Assembly (NCBI GenBank): GCA_937872385.1
Contig: CALMSO010000010.1
Span: 1 to 64,000, forward strand
DNA from: an uncultured Saprospiraceae bacterium
GTDB lineage: Bacteria > Bacteroidota > Bacteroidia > Chitinophagales > Saprospiraceae
Direction: 5' to 3'
Length of the DNA: 64,000 bases
Shown: one piece after another, positions 8,530-17,870 of the stretch
Position numbering within the stretch: the stretch's first letter is position 1
Layout of the letters: each line of letters starts with the position of its first letter
Notes under the pieces: model-generated
What the model was told of the DNA's origin: nothing
Database searches by the model: none
The model's input: the letters and a program-made list of their open reading frames with translations, nothing else
Made by a program: the position numbers and the translations under genes

Positions 8530-8973
8530 ATGAAAAAGAATTTTTTTGTCGTAATGCTCTGCGCATTGTTCATCCCGATGCTGGCTACAGCGCAACAGGG
8601 CCAAGCCAGAGGCATGAACGCCGACGAGCGCGCCCGGCGTCAGACCGACCATATGACCCAGCAGCTACAATTGACGGAAGACCAACAGGCACAAGTGGCC
8701 GCCATCAACCTGAAATACGCAAAGAAAGTGGACGAAATGCGCGGCACCGGCCGCGACCAGCAAGCTGAGCGCCGCGAAGCCCTCAAACGAATGGACGAGC
8801 AAAAAGAGCAGGAATTGCAAGGCGTATTGAGCGCAGAGCAATTTGCCCAAATGAAGCAAGCCAAAGACGAGCGCCGCGCCAAAATGCAGGAACGCGCATC
8901 CGAGCGAAAAGACCACCGGGGCAAAGGCAAACCGCACCCTAAAGGCAAGCAAAAAGGTAGTGGACAGCACTAA
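8530..8973 (+). CDS. Secreted basic helical protein, Spy/DUF4890-like
   Basis: A 147-residue protein with a signal peptide (MKKNFFVVMLCALFIPMLATAQ). The mature part is nearly all charged helix with LTEDQQAQVAAIN (around residue 40) and LSAEQFAQMKQ (around residue 97), reminiscent of the LTxxQ motifs of Spy/CpxP-type periplasmic chaperones. The C-terminal 25 residues are Lys/Gly/His rich and probably disordered. A second frame overlapping its start (8493-8768) is a shadow. A periplasmic role in sensing or holding unfolded protein is inference. Confidence 0.75.
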   Translation: MKKNFFVVMLCALFIPMLATAQQGQARGMNADERARRQTDHMTQQLQLTEDQQAQVAAINLKYAKKVDEMRGTGRDQQAERREALKRMDEQKEQELQGVLSAEQFAQMKQAKDERRAKMQERASERKDHRGKGKPHPKGKQKGSGQH

Positions 8974-9017
8974 CCATCTGAAAACATGCCTCCGCTTTAG
9001 CATCCCATGAACCATTT

Positions 9018-9054
9018 CGCAGCATTCGCCAGCCGGGTGCTGCGATTTTTTTTT
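9018..9054 (+). terminator. Rho-independent terminator
   Basis: A seven-base-pair stem CGCAGCA (9018-9024) / TGCTGCG (9038-9044), then A and nine T's, placed after the Spy-like gene. Confidence 0.85.
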
Positions 9055-9138
9055 GAGTCAATCAGCTTGAAAAACGCAATCGTTGGGCACAGCACAAAAG
9101 CCTTCGTATTTTCTACGCAATTCTACCGCAGAAATCCT

Positions 9139-9146
9139 TACCTTTG
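9139..9146 (+). promoter_or_regulatory. Candidate purH promoter -7 element
   Basis: TACCTTTG matches TAnnTTTG exactly and lies about 60 bases before the purH ATG. A -33 element is not clear. Confidence 0.45.
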
Positions 9147-9207
9147 CACATCTTTTGCGCAAAGCAACTAATAATCAGCAAATTAACGATCAGCAATACG
9201 CTTTTTC

Positions 9208-10734
9208 ATGGCTTCCAAAAAAATTCACTCGGCGTTGGTATCTGTGTATAGCAAAGACGGATTAGAGCCAATCATCCGAAAACTGCACGAACTCGGCGTC
9301 GTTATCTACTCTACCGGCGGCACACAGGCTTATATTCAAAAATTAGACATACCCGTCACCGCTGTCGAAGACCTTACTTCCTATCCGTCCATTCTTGACG
9401 GGCGCGTGAAAACCCTGCACCCCAAGGTATTTGGCGGCATTTTGGCCCGACGCGAAGAAGAACACCAGGATCAGCTGAAAAAATATGAAATCCCGGAAAT
9501 TGACCTCGTCATCGTGGATTTGTATCCTTTCGAGCAAACCGTAGCCGAAACGGACGACGAAGCGGAAATCATTGAAAAGATTGACATCGGCGGGGTGTCG
9601 CTCATTCGGGCCGCCGCCAAAAACTTCGAGGATGTGGTCGTAGTGCCTTCCAAAGAAGAATATCCGATGTTGCTGCAACTCTTAGAAACCAAACACGGCA
9701 ACACTAATCTGCAAGACCGGCACGAGCTGGCACGTCGCGCTTTCAAAGTGTCTTCCAATTATGATATTGCCATTTTCAATTATTTCAACGAAGGCACAAC
9801 GGATGTCACCTTCAAATACAGTATCCACCGCTCAGACATTTTGCGCTACGGCGAAAATCCGCACCAAAACGGCGTTTTCTTTGGCGATTTCGATAAAATG
9901 TTCGACAAACTGAACGGCAAAGCCATTTCCTACAACAACCTCGTGGATATTGATGCGGCGGTGCAACTCATGCGCGAATTTCGCTCGGCCGCCCCTACTT
10001 TTGCTATCCTCAAGCACACCAACGCCTGTGGCGTAGCTACGCGCCCCACTTTGCAAGAGGCCTGGCAGGCGGCGTTGGCTTGCGATAGCGAGTCGGCTTT
10101 TGGGGGCGTATTCGTGTGCAATCGGACGGTGAACTTGGCTACCGCGCAGGCAATTGATGCGCTGTTTTACGAAGTACTCATTGCACCTGATTTTCAGGAA
10201 GATGCGCTGGCTTTGCTTTCCGCCAAAAAGAACCGGATTTTGCTGCGCGTGAAAGACTTTTTTGTGCGGCCGCGTAGTTTTCGTAGTTTGCTCAATGGCG
10301 TAGTAGAGCAAGATACTGATTTGAAAATAGAAACCGCTGCCGACCTGCAGCAGGCTACTCGCAAAGCGCCGACTTTATCGGAAATCAATGATTTGCTGTT
10401 TGCTAATATTTGTGTTAAACATTTGAAATCCAATGCAATAGCTTTGGTAAAAAACCATCAATTGATTGGCATGGGCTGTGGCCAACCCTCGCGGGTGGAT
10501 GCGCTGCGCCAAGCCATTGCCAAAGCAAAGGTATTCGGTTTTGATTTGCAAGGCGCCGTGATGGCTTCGGATGCCTTTTTTCCTTTCCCTGATTGTGTGG
10601 AAATAGCTGGTAAAGAGGGTATTACGGCAGTGCTACAACCTGGTGGCTCTGTAAAAGACCAAGAAAGCATTGACTACTGCGATGCACACGATATGGCGAT
10701 GGTGATGACTGGCGTGCGGCATTTTCGGCATTGA
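9208..10734 (+). CDS. purH: AICAR transformylase / IMP cyclohydrolase
   Basis: A 508-residue bifunctional enzyme for the last two steps of IMP synthesis. The N-terminal methylglyoxal-synthase-like cyclohydrolase domain (1 to about 195) shows YSTGGT, LDGRVKTLHP and DIGGVSLIRAAAKN. The C-terminal transformylase has RYGENPHQ (213-220) and the catalytic K269-H270 in LKHTNACGVA. The start MASKKIHSALVSVYSK is typical. It may recycle AICAR produced by HisHF. Thirteen bases separate it from coaX. Confidence 0.97.
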   Translation: MASKKIHSALVSVYSKDGLEPIIRKLHELGVVIYSTGGTQAYIQKLDIPVTAVEDLTSYPSILDGRVKTLHPKVFGGILARREEEHQDQLKKYEIPEIDLVIVDLYPFEQTVAETDDEAEIIEKIDIGGVSLIRAAAKNFEDVVVVPSKEEYPMLLQLLETKHGNTNLQDRHELARRAFKVSSNYDIAIFNYFNEGTTDVTFKYSIHRSDILRYGENPHQNGVFFGDFDKMFDKLNGKAISYNNLVDIDAAVQLMREFRSAAPTFAILKHTNACGVATRPTLQEAWQAALACDSESAFGGVFVCNRTVNLATAQAIDALFYEVLIAPDFQEDALALLSAKKNRILLRVKDFFVRPRSFRSLLNGVVEQDTDLKIETAADLQQATRKAPTLSEINDLLFANICVKHLKSNAIALVKNHQLIGMGCGQPSRVDALRQAIAKAKVFGFDLQGAVMASDAFFPFPDCVEIAGKEGITAVLQPGGSVKDQESIDYCDAHDMAMVMTGVRHFRH

Positions 10735-10747
10735 AATTATCCTAAAC

Positions 10748-11476
10748 TTGAACCTCGCAATAGACATTGGCAATACGCGCATCAAACTGGGGCTATTCGA
10801 GCAAGGGCACTTAGTGAAGCAGGAGGTATGGGAAAACGGGCGTATAGAAGAATTAATGGCGTTGGCAACCAACCATCGGGTGCAAAATGTCATCTTATCC
10901 AATGTGGGGAAGCAGGTCCCGGCAGGAGTGGAAGATTTTCTGAAAAGCAGTTTTTTTTATCTTGAACTGACAGCCCAGACGCCATTGCCTTTTCAAAACG
11001 CCTATAAAACCCCCGAAACACTTGGGAAAGACCGCTTGGCGGCTGTGGCTGGCGCGTTGGATATGTTTCCCGAGCAACATTGCGTGGTGATTGATGCGGG
11101 CACCTGTATCACCTGTGATGTGCTGCGCGCCGATGGTGTGTTTCTTGGTGGCAATATATCGCCGGGTTTAGCCATGCGCTTACAAGCGATGCACACATTT
11201 ACCGCCAAATTACCTTTGGTAAAAATGGGCGAAACCAACAATTTGCTTGGTTACAGTACCGAATCGGCGATGCGCAACGGTGCTCAGTGGGGCGCGGCCT
11301 TAGAAATCGAAGGTTTTATCGCTTGGATTTCGGAAAAAATGCAGAAGATTAACGTTATTTTAACCGGTGGAGACGCCGAATACTTTGTAAAAAGTCTGAA
11401 AAGCCAGATATTTGTAAATCCAAATTTAGTCCTACAGGGATTGAATAAAATTTTAAGCTATAATGTCGAGCTTTAG
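10748..11476 (+). CDS. coaX: Type III pantothenate kinase
   Basis: A 242-residue kinase of the ASKHA fold that starts coenzyme A synthesis. Key motifs are AIDIGNTRIKLGLF at the N-terminus (phosphate 1 loop), the pantothenate-binding GKDRLAAVAGA, and DAGTCITCDV. The start is a TTG at 10748, the only start that gives the complete MNLAIDIGNT motif. It overlaps the next gene by 14 bases, so the two are probably cotranscribed. Confidence 0.95.
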   Translation: MNLAIDIGNTRIKLGLFEQGHLVKQEVWENGRIEELMALATNHRVQNVILSNVGKQVPAGVEDFLKSSFFYLELTAQTPLPFQNAYKTPETLGKDRLAAVAGALDMFPEQHCVVIDAGTCITCDVLRADGVFLGGNISPGLAMRLQAMHTFTAKLPLVKMGETNNLLGYSTESAMRNGAQWGAALEIEGFIAWISEKMQKINVILTGGDAEYFVKSLKSQIFVNPNLVLQGLNKILSYNVEL

Positions 11477-12809
11477 TAGAAGGATTATTGTGTTGATCGG
11501 GTTGTGCGGTTTGGCTGGATTAGCGTGGTCACAGAGCAATAATGCCATTCGCCCCAAAGGCAACTCCCCGTACTCGCGGTTTGGCTTGGGCGACTTGTCG
11601 GGGCAATACTTCGCTGCTGCCGGTGGCATGGGCGGTTTGACGGCGGCATTGCAAGACCCCTTTCACCTGCATATGCGCAATCCAGCGTCTTTGGCCTCGC
11701 TGCAATCCACGGCTTTTGAAGTCGGTTTTTCCGGCAAATATGCCCATTTGCAGGATGCCTCTCGGTCTTCTGACATCTGGAGCGGCAATCTTGACTATCT
11801 GGCGCTAGGGTTCCCACTGCTCAACCCTATTAGCAAGGCATTGGACAAGCGTACTAATTCGCCCTGGAATTTTGGTATGAGCTTGAGCCTCCAACCTTAT
11901 ACAACGGTGGGCTACGATATACGTGCCGAAGTGGATTATGGCGGCGAAGTGCAGGGCACGACCAACATTTTCAAGGGCAATGGCGGTACCTACAGCTTTC
12001 AATGGGGCAATGCCGTACAATACAAAAAACTTTCGGCAGGCGTCTCGCTGGGCTATTTACTCGGCAAAATAACCAGCAGCCGGCGGGTGGAATTCGATAG
12101 CCTCGAACTGGCTTACAGCTCTGATTTTCTGGATGAAATCAGCGTCAATGGTTTTATCTGGAATGCCGGAGTGCAGTATCGCCTTGAATTTGGTGGCAAA
12201 GACCGTAACCAAGTTCGCACCAAAAGACTTATTTTTGGTTTGTACGGCAATTCGGCTACCCCTTTCAGCACCAATAGCAGTCGCCTATACACCCGAGACA
12301 ACCTCTTCAACGCGCCAGATACGGTACTCTCAGAGGTACGCGTCAGAAACACCGGCACTTTGCCTATGCAACTGACCGCTGGCATACTTTATGAACAAAT
12401 TAACAAATGGCGTATTGGTGCCGAATACAGCTTTACGCAATGGAGTGCTTACGAAAACCAAGCCAAACCGGAAAACCTCGTAAATGCTGCCCGCGCCGCC
12501 ATTGGCGTAGAATATATACCGGAGTACAACTCCTACGACAGCTTTCTGCGGCGGTGGCGCTATCGCGCCGGATTGGTGTATGCAACCGACCCTCGCACTT
12601 TAAATAGTGACCAACTGAGGGAGTTGAGCGTCTCAATGGGTATAGGAATTCCCTTGATTATGCCCCGGCAGCAAATATCTTTCGTCAATATGAGTATAGA
12701 AGCCGGGCAATTCGGTTTGCCCAACGCCATAAAAGAAAACTTTGTCAGGATGACATTGGGTGTTACCTTGAATGATAACACATGGTTCTTTAAACGTAAA
12801 TTTAACTAA
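11463..12809 (+). CDS. Outer-membrane beta-barrel protein
   Basis: A 448-residue protein with a signal peptide (residues 1 to about 23, ending WSQ) and an alternating amphipathic pattern throughout. The early segment NSPYSRFGLGDLSGQ, then AAAGGMGGL and RNPASLA, resembles FadL/PorV-like barrels of Bacteroidota in which an SRxGLGD-type motif is common. I know this gene as a frequent neighbour of coaX in this phylum, but its substrate is unknown. It overlaps coaX by 14 bases and ends two bases before the next gene, indicating one transcript. Confidence 0.8.
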   Translation: MSSFSRRIIVLIGLCGLAGLAWSQSNNAIRPKGNSPYSRFGLGDLSGQYFAAAGGMGGLTAALQDPFHLHMRNPASLASLQSTAFEVGFSGKYAHLQDASRSSDIWSGNLDYLALGFPLLNPISKALDKRTNSPWNFGMSLSLQPYTTVGYDIRAEVDYGGEVQGTTNIFKGNGGTYSFQWGNAVQYKKLSAGVSLGYLLGKITSSRRVEFDSLELAYSSDFLDEISVNGFIWNAGVQYRLEFGGKDRNQVRTKRLIFGLYGNSATPFSTNSSRLYTRDNLFNAPDTVLSEVRVRNTGTLPMQLTAGILYEQINKWRIGAEYSFTQWSAYENQAKPENLVNAARAAIGVEYIPEYNSYDSFLRRWRYRAGLVYATDPRTLNSDQLRELSVSMGIGIPLIMPRQQISFVNMSIEAGQFGLPNAIKENFVRMTLGVTLNDNTWFFKRKFN

Positions 12810-12811
12810 CT

Positions 12812-14221
12812 ATGAAAGTGCTACTTCGTATTTCAATAGCAACAATGCTAATCAGCTCGCTGGCCATCGCCGCGAACGCCCAGTGCGGCACCTGGAATGA
12901 TAAGCCCAACAAGGACGACCTGGAAGGGGCTCATTCTATTTACCGCCAATATTTGAAGGACAAGCAAGTGTCCGACATCGAACAAATGGACGCCGAAAAC
13001 TTCGGTATTGCCTTCGAAAACTGGAAAAAGGTGTATGACGCCTCGCCAGCCGCCGATGGCCAACGGGCAACGCACTACGTGGACGGCCGTACGCTCTACA
13101 TGGCTATGCACAACAAGACAACCGATGCTGCCAAAAGAAAAGAGTACGCCGACCTGATTCTGAAGCTCTATGACGAGCAAATGCAATGCTATAAAAATGA
13201 GGCATTTCTGCTCGGCCGCAAGGCTTTTGATATGTTCTATTACCTGCCCGATTACGGCGTTTCCAAAGAAAGTTATCAAGCTTTCAAAAAAGCCATTGAT
13301 GTGGGCGGCAAAAACTCGGAATATCTTGTACTCGACCCTATGGGCAAACTGATGACTTATCTTTTTCAAGAAAAGGAAATCACCAAGGAAGAGGTAGAGA
13401 AAATGACCGAATTACTCACAGAAATTGCTGAGCACAACGAAAAAAATAACAAGCAATACGGCGCTTACTACGCACAAAGTCTGGCCGCCATGGAAAACAG
13501 CCTTGCGCCCATCGCCGATGCAGTATTCGATTGCGAATATTTTAAGAAAAAGCTGCTGCCAGAATTCAAAGCCAACCCTGATGACCTCGAAGTGGTGAAG
13601 TACGTCTATAGCAAACTGAGAGGACAAGGCTGCGATTCTACCGACGTAGCAGTAGTAGAACTAAGAACAAAATACGAAACCCTCGCTGCCGAAATCAATG
13701 CCCGCCTCGAAGCAGAGTTGCGCCAGAACAACCCCGGCTACGATGCCTCCCTCCTCCAGAAAGAAGGCAAATACGCTGAAGCCGTAGCCCGCTACCGCGA
13801 AGCCATTGACAAAGAAACGGACAACGATAAGAAAGCGCAGTTTTATTATAGCGTTGCTTATATTCAAACGTGGCAGTTTAGCCAATATAGCTCGGCCCGC
13901 GAAAACGCCCGCAAGGCAGCTAGCCTTAAATCTGGTTGGGGTAAGCCTTACATCCTGATTGGCGATATGTACGCACGTACCAGCCGCGATTGTGGCGACG
14001 ACTGGAATACCCGCCTCGCCATTTTGGCCGCTATTGAAAAATATGCTTACGCCAAATCCATTGACAGCGATGTATCCAGCGATGCCAACGAGCGCATTGG
14101 CCGCTATGCCGACGCCAAGCCGGCCCGCGAAGAGGGCTTCATGCGTAAGGTAAACCCTGGCGATACGGCTACCGTAGGGTGCTGGATTGGCGAAACCGTA
14201 CGCGTGAGTTTCAAAAACTAA
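12812..14221 (+). CDS. Secreted TPR-like protein with C-terminal GCWI motif (paralogue A)
   Basis: A 469-residue protein with a signal peptide (residues 1 to about 23, ANA|Q). The N-terminal region holds NWKKVYDASPAADGQRATHY and a run of helices. A TPR-like repeat region follows (about 310-390, KEGKYAEAVARYREAI and SARENARKAASLKSGWGKPY). The C-terminus has GDTATVGCWIGETVRV. The downstream gene at 14462 is a clear paralogue along its whole length. Such proteins are widespread in Bacteroidota, but no function is known to me. It is translationally close to the outer-membrane barrel gene, so a shared envelope role is plausible. Confidence 0.85.
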   Translation: MKVLLRISIATMLISSLAIAANAQCGTWNDKPNKDDLEGAHSIYRQYLKDKQVSDIEQMDAENFGIAFENWKKVYDASPAADGQRATHYVDGRTLYMAMHNKTTDAAKRKEYADLILKLYDEQMQCYKNEAFLLGRKAFDMFYYLPDYGVSKESYQAFKKAIDVGGKNSEYLVLDPMGKLMTYLFQEKEITKEEVEKMTELLTEIAEHNEKNNKQYGAYYAQSLAAMENSLAPIADAVFDCEYFKKKLLPEFKANPDDLEVVKYVYSKLRGQGCDSTDVAVVELRTKYETLAAEINARLEAELRQNNPGYDASLLQKEGKYAEAVARYREAIDKETDNDKKAQFYYSVAYIQTWQFSQYSSARENARKAASLKSGWGKPYILIGDMYARTSRDCGDDWNTRLAILAAIEKYAYAKSIDSDVSSDANERIGRYADAKPAREEGFMRKVNPGDTATVGCWIGETVRVSFKN

Positions 14222-14269
14222 CTCCGGCCGGTAGTTGTAAAACATCGCTTGCCTCATATCCTGTTGTCG

Positions 14270-14306
14270 AAAAAGGCTTCGTTCCGAGATGGGGCGGAGC
14301 CTTTTT
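14270..14306 (+). terminator. Rho-independent terminator between the TPR paralogues
   Basis: AAAAAGGCT (14270-14278) pairs with AGCCTTTTT (14298-14306) around an imperfect stem. It separates the coaX transcript from paralogue B. Because both arms carry A/T runs, it could act in both directions. Confidence 0.8.
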
Positions 14307-14438
14307 CGCTTATTTTGGTTTAGCATCCTGTTGCCTGTTTTAAAATGGGCCTGTCTTCAAGCAGACGGTAGCCCGCTTTTTTGAAGCCTGCTGGCCTGTA
14401 TCTGCTGATTTTGATTTCAGAATTGCTATAATTTCGGG

Positions 14439-14446
14439 TATTTTTG
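14439..14446 (+). promoter_or_regulatory. Candidate promoter -7 element of paralogue B
   Basis: TATTTTTG matches TAnnTTTG, 15 bases before the ATG at 14462. It follows the terminator at 14270-14306. Confidence 0.4.
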
Positions 14447-14461
14447 CAAAAAACTAAAGTT

Positions 14462-15892
14462 ATGAATAACAAAACACGTTTTTTTTTACTCATGGGCATC
14501 GGAGTGCTCATGCATAGTTGTACCCCCAAAATAGCACCGCCCCCCGTCGAGCCAGAACAGGTACAAACGCAGCCGGTGAAGAAACCCGATAGCCCTTGTG
14601 CTACTTTTGTGGATGCCGCCTACCCTGACCAAGCCTTAGAAGACTATGTGCTCTATCGCGATTTTCTGCGGGTCAATGACTGGGAAACCGCCTACAGCTA
14701 CTGGCAAAAAGTATATAAAGTGGCTCCGGCCGCCGATGGGCAGCGCAATACTATTTTTTCGGATGGCGTACGGTTTTATGAACATTTTATGACGCTCACC
14801 GAAGATTCGGCACTCATTGACCGGTATATTGATACGGTTTTTATTTTCTATGATAAAATGGCACTTTGCTATCCCGACGGTATGTACTCCGATGCGCGCA
14901 AGGCATTCGATTTGTATTATAAATACCCCAGCCGGGTCTCCAAATTAGAGATTTATCAGCTTTTCAAAAAAACAATTGACAAAGAGGGGCTGAAAACACC
15001 GGATTTTGTTATCAATCCGTTTACGGCACTTTTAGTGGATTTGCACATTGAAGAAAAATTAGTGTCTATGGCCGAGGCACAGCTTTATCAGCAAAAGGTA
15101 CGCGATATTATTGCCAAAGGGCTGGCGGACTGTAAGGAAGAAGCCTGCGATCGCTGGCGGATTGTGGAGCAATATGCCCCGATTCGGCTCGAAGCCTTTG
15201 AAACGGTGCGCGGATTCTACGATTGTACGTATTATAAGAATAAATACTATCAAGAATTTTTGGATGCCCAAGATGACTGCGACGTGGTGCGCAATGTTTA
15301 CACCTGGCTGCGTTGGGGGGAATGCCCGGAAACGGACGAGGAGTTTCGGGAATTGGTGCGTATCGGCAATGCTAACTGTGCGCCGGAGGGCACTACGGTG
15401 GCACGTCGGGCCTATGATTGCTTGCAAAATAATGATTATAACTGCGCCATCGAAAACTTTGAGAAAGCAGCGGAAGAAGCAGCTGACAAGGATAAAAAAG
15501 CGCAATACATACTTACCATTTCCAAGATTTACTACGCACACCTCAAAAATTTTGCCCGCTCACGGCAATACGCCCTGCGCGCCGCTGAGTTGAAACCCAA
15601 CTGGGGCGAGCCTTTTGTACTCATCGGGCGGTTGTACGCCTCCAGTGGCCCGCTTTGTGGCCCCGGCCGCGGCTGGGATAGCCAGATAGTAGTATGGCCA
15701 GCCATTGATATGTGGAACCGCGCCAAGCGGGTGGACCCCTCCACTACCTCGGAAGTGAATAAATGGATTGGTCGCTACGAGCAATATATGCCCAACCGGG
15801 AAGATATTTTCCAGCGCAACCTCAAGGAAGGGGATACATTTTATGTAGGCTGTTGGATTCAGGAAAGCACCACCATAAGGGCTGCAAAGTAA
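14462..15892 (+). CDS. TPR-like lipoprotein with C-terminal GCWI motif (paralogue B)
   Basis: A 476-residue lipoprotein. The signal peptide ends with LMHSC (C20), so unlike paralogue A it is lipid-anchored. It shares with A the N-terminal YWQKVYKVAPAADGQRNT, the TPR-like segment SRQYALRAAELKPNWGEPF and the C-terminal GDTFYVGCWIQESTTIR. The ATG at 14462 is preferred over a TTG at 14444, which lies inside the promoter-like TATTTTTG. The pair presumably arose by tandem duplication followed by divergence of the targeting signal. Function unknown. Confidence 0.85.
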   Translation: MNNKTRFFLLMGIGVLMHSCTPKIAPPPVEPEQVQTQPVKKPDSPCATFVDAAYPDQALEDYVLYRDFLRVNDWETAYSYWQKVYKVAPAADGQRNTIFSDGVRFYEHFMTLTEDSALIDRYIDTVFIFYDKMALCYPDGMYSDARKAFDLYYKYPSRVSKLEIYQLFKKTIDKEGLKTPDFVINPFTALLVDLHIEEKLVSMAEAQLYQQKVRDIIAKGLADCKEEACDRWRIVEQYAPIRLEAFETVRGFYDCTYYKNKYYQEFLDAQDDCDVVRNVYTWLRWGECPETDEEFRELVRIGNANCAPEGTTVARRAYDCLQNNDYNCAIENFEKAAEEAADKDKKAQYILTISKIYYAHLKNFARSRQYALRAAELKPNWGEPFVLIGRLYASSGPLCGPGRGWDSQIVVWPAIDMWNRAKRVDPSTTSEVNKWIGRYEQYMPNREDIFQRNLKEGDTFYVGCWIQESTTIRAAK

Positions 15893-15950
15893 TTCTTTGG
15901 TAGCCATACACAGAAGTTGGCTTGAGAAAAGAGGGTTGGGCTATGTTCGC

Positions 15951-16664
15951 TCAGCCCTCTACTAAGGTGCCAATGGCCTCGCCGGTGACGATGCGCCGCA
16001 GATTGTCCCGTTCATTGATGTCAAAAACAATGATAGGCAGGTTATTTTCGCGGCACAAAGTGAAAGCGGTCATATCCATTACGCTCAGCCCCAGGCTGAT
16101 TACCTTGGCAAAGGTAAGGGTGTCGAATCGGGTAGCGGAAGGGTCTTTTTCAGGATCAGCAGTGTAGATGCCATCCACGCGAGTGCCTTTTAGAATAACA
16201 TCGGCGCTGATTTCATTGGCGCGCAGGGCCGCAGCCGAATCGGTGGTAAAATATGGACTGCCCGTACCGGCGGAGAAAATAACGACCCGCCCTTTTTCTA
16301 AATGCCGAATAGCGCGCCGCCGGATGTAAGGCTCGGCGATTTGTTTCATTTCAATAGCAGAAATCAAGCGTGTGTACAGCCCGGCTGATTCTAGTGCGCT
16401 TTGCAAAGCCATACCGTTGATAACCGTTGCCATCATGCCCATGTAGTCGCCCTGCACCCGGTCAATACCCGAAGCTGCTGCCTGCAAGCCCCGGAAGATG
16501 TTGCCACCACCGATAACAATGGCTACTTCCACTCCCATTTCCACCAATTCCTGAATTTGGTCGGCGTAGTGCCGCAGCATATCTGCCGAAATACCGAACT
16601 GTTGGTCGCCCATCAGCGATTCGCCACTCAGCTTGAGCAACACTCTTTTGTACTTCACCTTCAT
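15951..16664 (-). CDS. pyrH: UMP kinase
   Basis: A 237-residue bacterial UMP kinase of the amino-acid kinase family, making UDP from UMP. Signatures: [15 protein letters not shown] at the N-terminus, [10 protein letters not shown] in the middle and [15 protein letters not shown] near the C-terminal third. Length is normal. It follows rplM-rpsI-rpsB-tsf in the same direction, but a strong terminator lies between tsf and pyrH. An imperfect GC hairpin spanning its stop codon (about 15930-15959) followed by T's on the minus strand may terminate it. Confidence 0.96.
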   Translation of the reverse strand: MKVKYKRVLLKLSGESLMGDQQFGISADMLRHYADQIQELVEMGVEVAIVIGGGNIFRGLQAAASGIDRVQGDYMGMMATVINGMALQSALESAGLYTRLISAIEMKQIAEPYIRRRAIRHLEKGRVVIFSAGTGSPYFTTDSAAALRANEISADVILKGTRVDGIYTADPEKDPSATRFDTLTFAKVISLGLSVMDMTAFTLCRENNLPIIVFDINERDNLRRIVTGEAIGTLVEG

Positions 16665-16794
16665 TTCCTGCTTTCTTTTTACTGTATGTTTGATTATGGC
16701 TAATCCAATGTGGGCTGTGGGCTTCAGGTTTTGCTCGCGCAGGTATCAACGCAGCGCCTGCACTAAGGCGCGGATTTTTATACAATTATAGCGC

Positions 16795-16831
16795 AAAAAA
16801 AAGGCGAACTACTATGTAATTCGCCTTTTTT
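16795..16831 (-). terminator. Bidirectional-looking terminator after tsf
   Basis: AAGGCGAACTAC pairs with GTAATTCGCCTT with one mismatch around a tiny loop, flanked by A8 on the left and T6 on the right. On the minus strand it ends the ribosomal-protein/tsf transcript. Confidence 0.9.
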
Positions 16832-16842
16832 GAATGTTTTAT

Positions 16843-17688
16843 TTAACCGAGTGTGACGTGTTTGAAATCCGTTACGGTCAGATCTTTATCTAATCCGGTT
16901 AGATACTCTCGTACTTTTTTGCCGTTTTCTTTCACAAAGTCTTGGTTGAGCAAGGTCACTTCCTGGAAGAATTTATTGAGACTGCCACGGGCAATTTTTT
17001 CCAGAATTTCTTTCGGCTTGTTGGCATTCTTAGGGTCGGTCAGCGACGCTTCGAGGCGAATTTCCACCTCTTTGTCTTTCATTTCCTGCGAGATGCCGTC
17101 TTCGTCCACTGCAATGGGTTTCATAGCAGCCACCTGCATGGCTACAGAGCGCAGGTTTTCGAGCTGTTCGGGCAGTGCTTTATTGAATCCAACCAACACG
17201 CCTGCCTTGTTGCCCATATGAATATAGGGTGCTACCATTTCAGCTTCCAGCCTTTCGTAAGCAGCCAATTCGATTTTTTCGCCAATCACACCGGTTTGCT
17301 CGATTACTTTTTCGCCAATAGTAATGCCGTCAAAGCCAAGCGCCAGTACTTCGTCTTTTGTAGAAGGAAACGCCTGCAAGGCCAGTTCAGCAAACTGCTT
17401 CGCCAGATTCACAAAACCTTCGTTTTTGGCTACAAAATCTGTTTCCGAACTCAGCTTCACAACCACCCCGCGTTTGTGGTCATCAGATACTAATGCAATC
17501 ACTGCACCTTCAGTTGCTTCGCGGTCAGCCCGCTTCAGCGAAAGCTTCTGGCCTTTTTTGCGTAGCAGCTCAATGGCTTTATCATAATCGCCCTCTGCTT
17601 CTACTAGGGCACTTTTACAGTCGCTCATACCTGCGCCGGTCATATCGCGCAGCTTTTTTACATCAGCAGCGGAAATAGTTACGCTCAT
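16843..17688 (-). CDS. tsf: Elongation factor Ts
   Basis: A 281-residue guanine nucleotide exchange factor for EF-Tu. The N-terminal UBA-like domain (1 to about 55) has VKKLRDMTGAGMSDCKSAL; the core has the signature SSETDFVAKNEGFV. It lies downstream of rpsB as in most bacteria, with a 182-base spacer that contains a GC hairpin. Length is typical of the Bacteroidota form. Confidence 0.97.
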   Translation of the reverse strand: MSVTISAADVKKLRDMTGAGMSDCKSALVEAEGDYDKAIELLRKKGQKLSLKRADREATEGAVIALVSDDHKRGVVVKLSSETDFVAKNEGFVNLAKQFAELALQAFPSTKDEVLALGFDGITIGEKVIEQTGVIGEKIELAAYERLEAEMVAPYIHMGNKAGVLVGFNKALPEQLENLRSVAMQVAAMKPIAVDEDGISQEMKDKEVEIRLEASLTDPKNANKPKEILEKIARGSLNKFFQEVTLLNQDFVKENGKKVREYLTGLDKDLTVTDFKHVTLG

Positions 17689-17778
17689 TGTTTCGATTGT
17701 TATTTTGTAATGGAATAAAATGTTAGGATTTCAAGACGATTATTGTACCCCAGCTTAGATAGCTTCTCCTCGGTTATC

Positions 17779-17810
17779 CTGCGCTTCGAGCGCCGGGGAT
17801 TTTTTTTGAA
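17779..17810. other. GC-rich hairpin in the rpsB-tsf spacer
   Basis: GCGCT-TCG-AGCGC with flanking CC/GG pairs. A T8 run follows on the plus strand, where no gene ends; on the coding (minus) strand the hairpin has an A run before it and no T tract after it. It may be an RNA processing or regulatory structure between rpsB and tsf. Role unknown. Confidence 0.45.
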
Positions 17811-17870
17811 ATCCTGATACTGTGCCCTACGGATTGCGCTTATGCGCACTTTAGCTTCGACCTACCTGAA

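Noticed and set aside
8493..8768. Plus-strand frame overlapping the Spy-like gene
   Set aside because: Arg/Pro-rich shadow of the true frame, which has a signal peptide and LTxxQ-like motifs.
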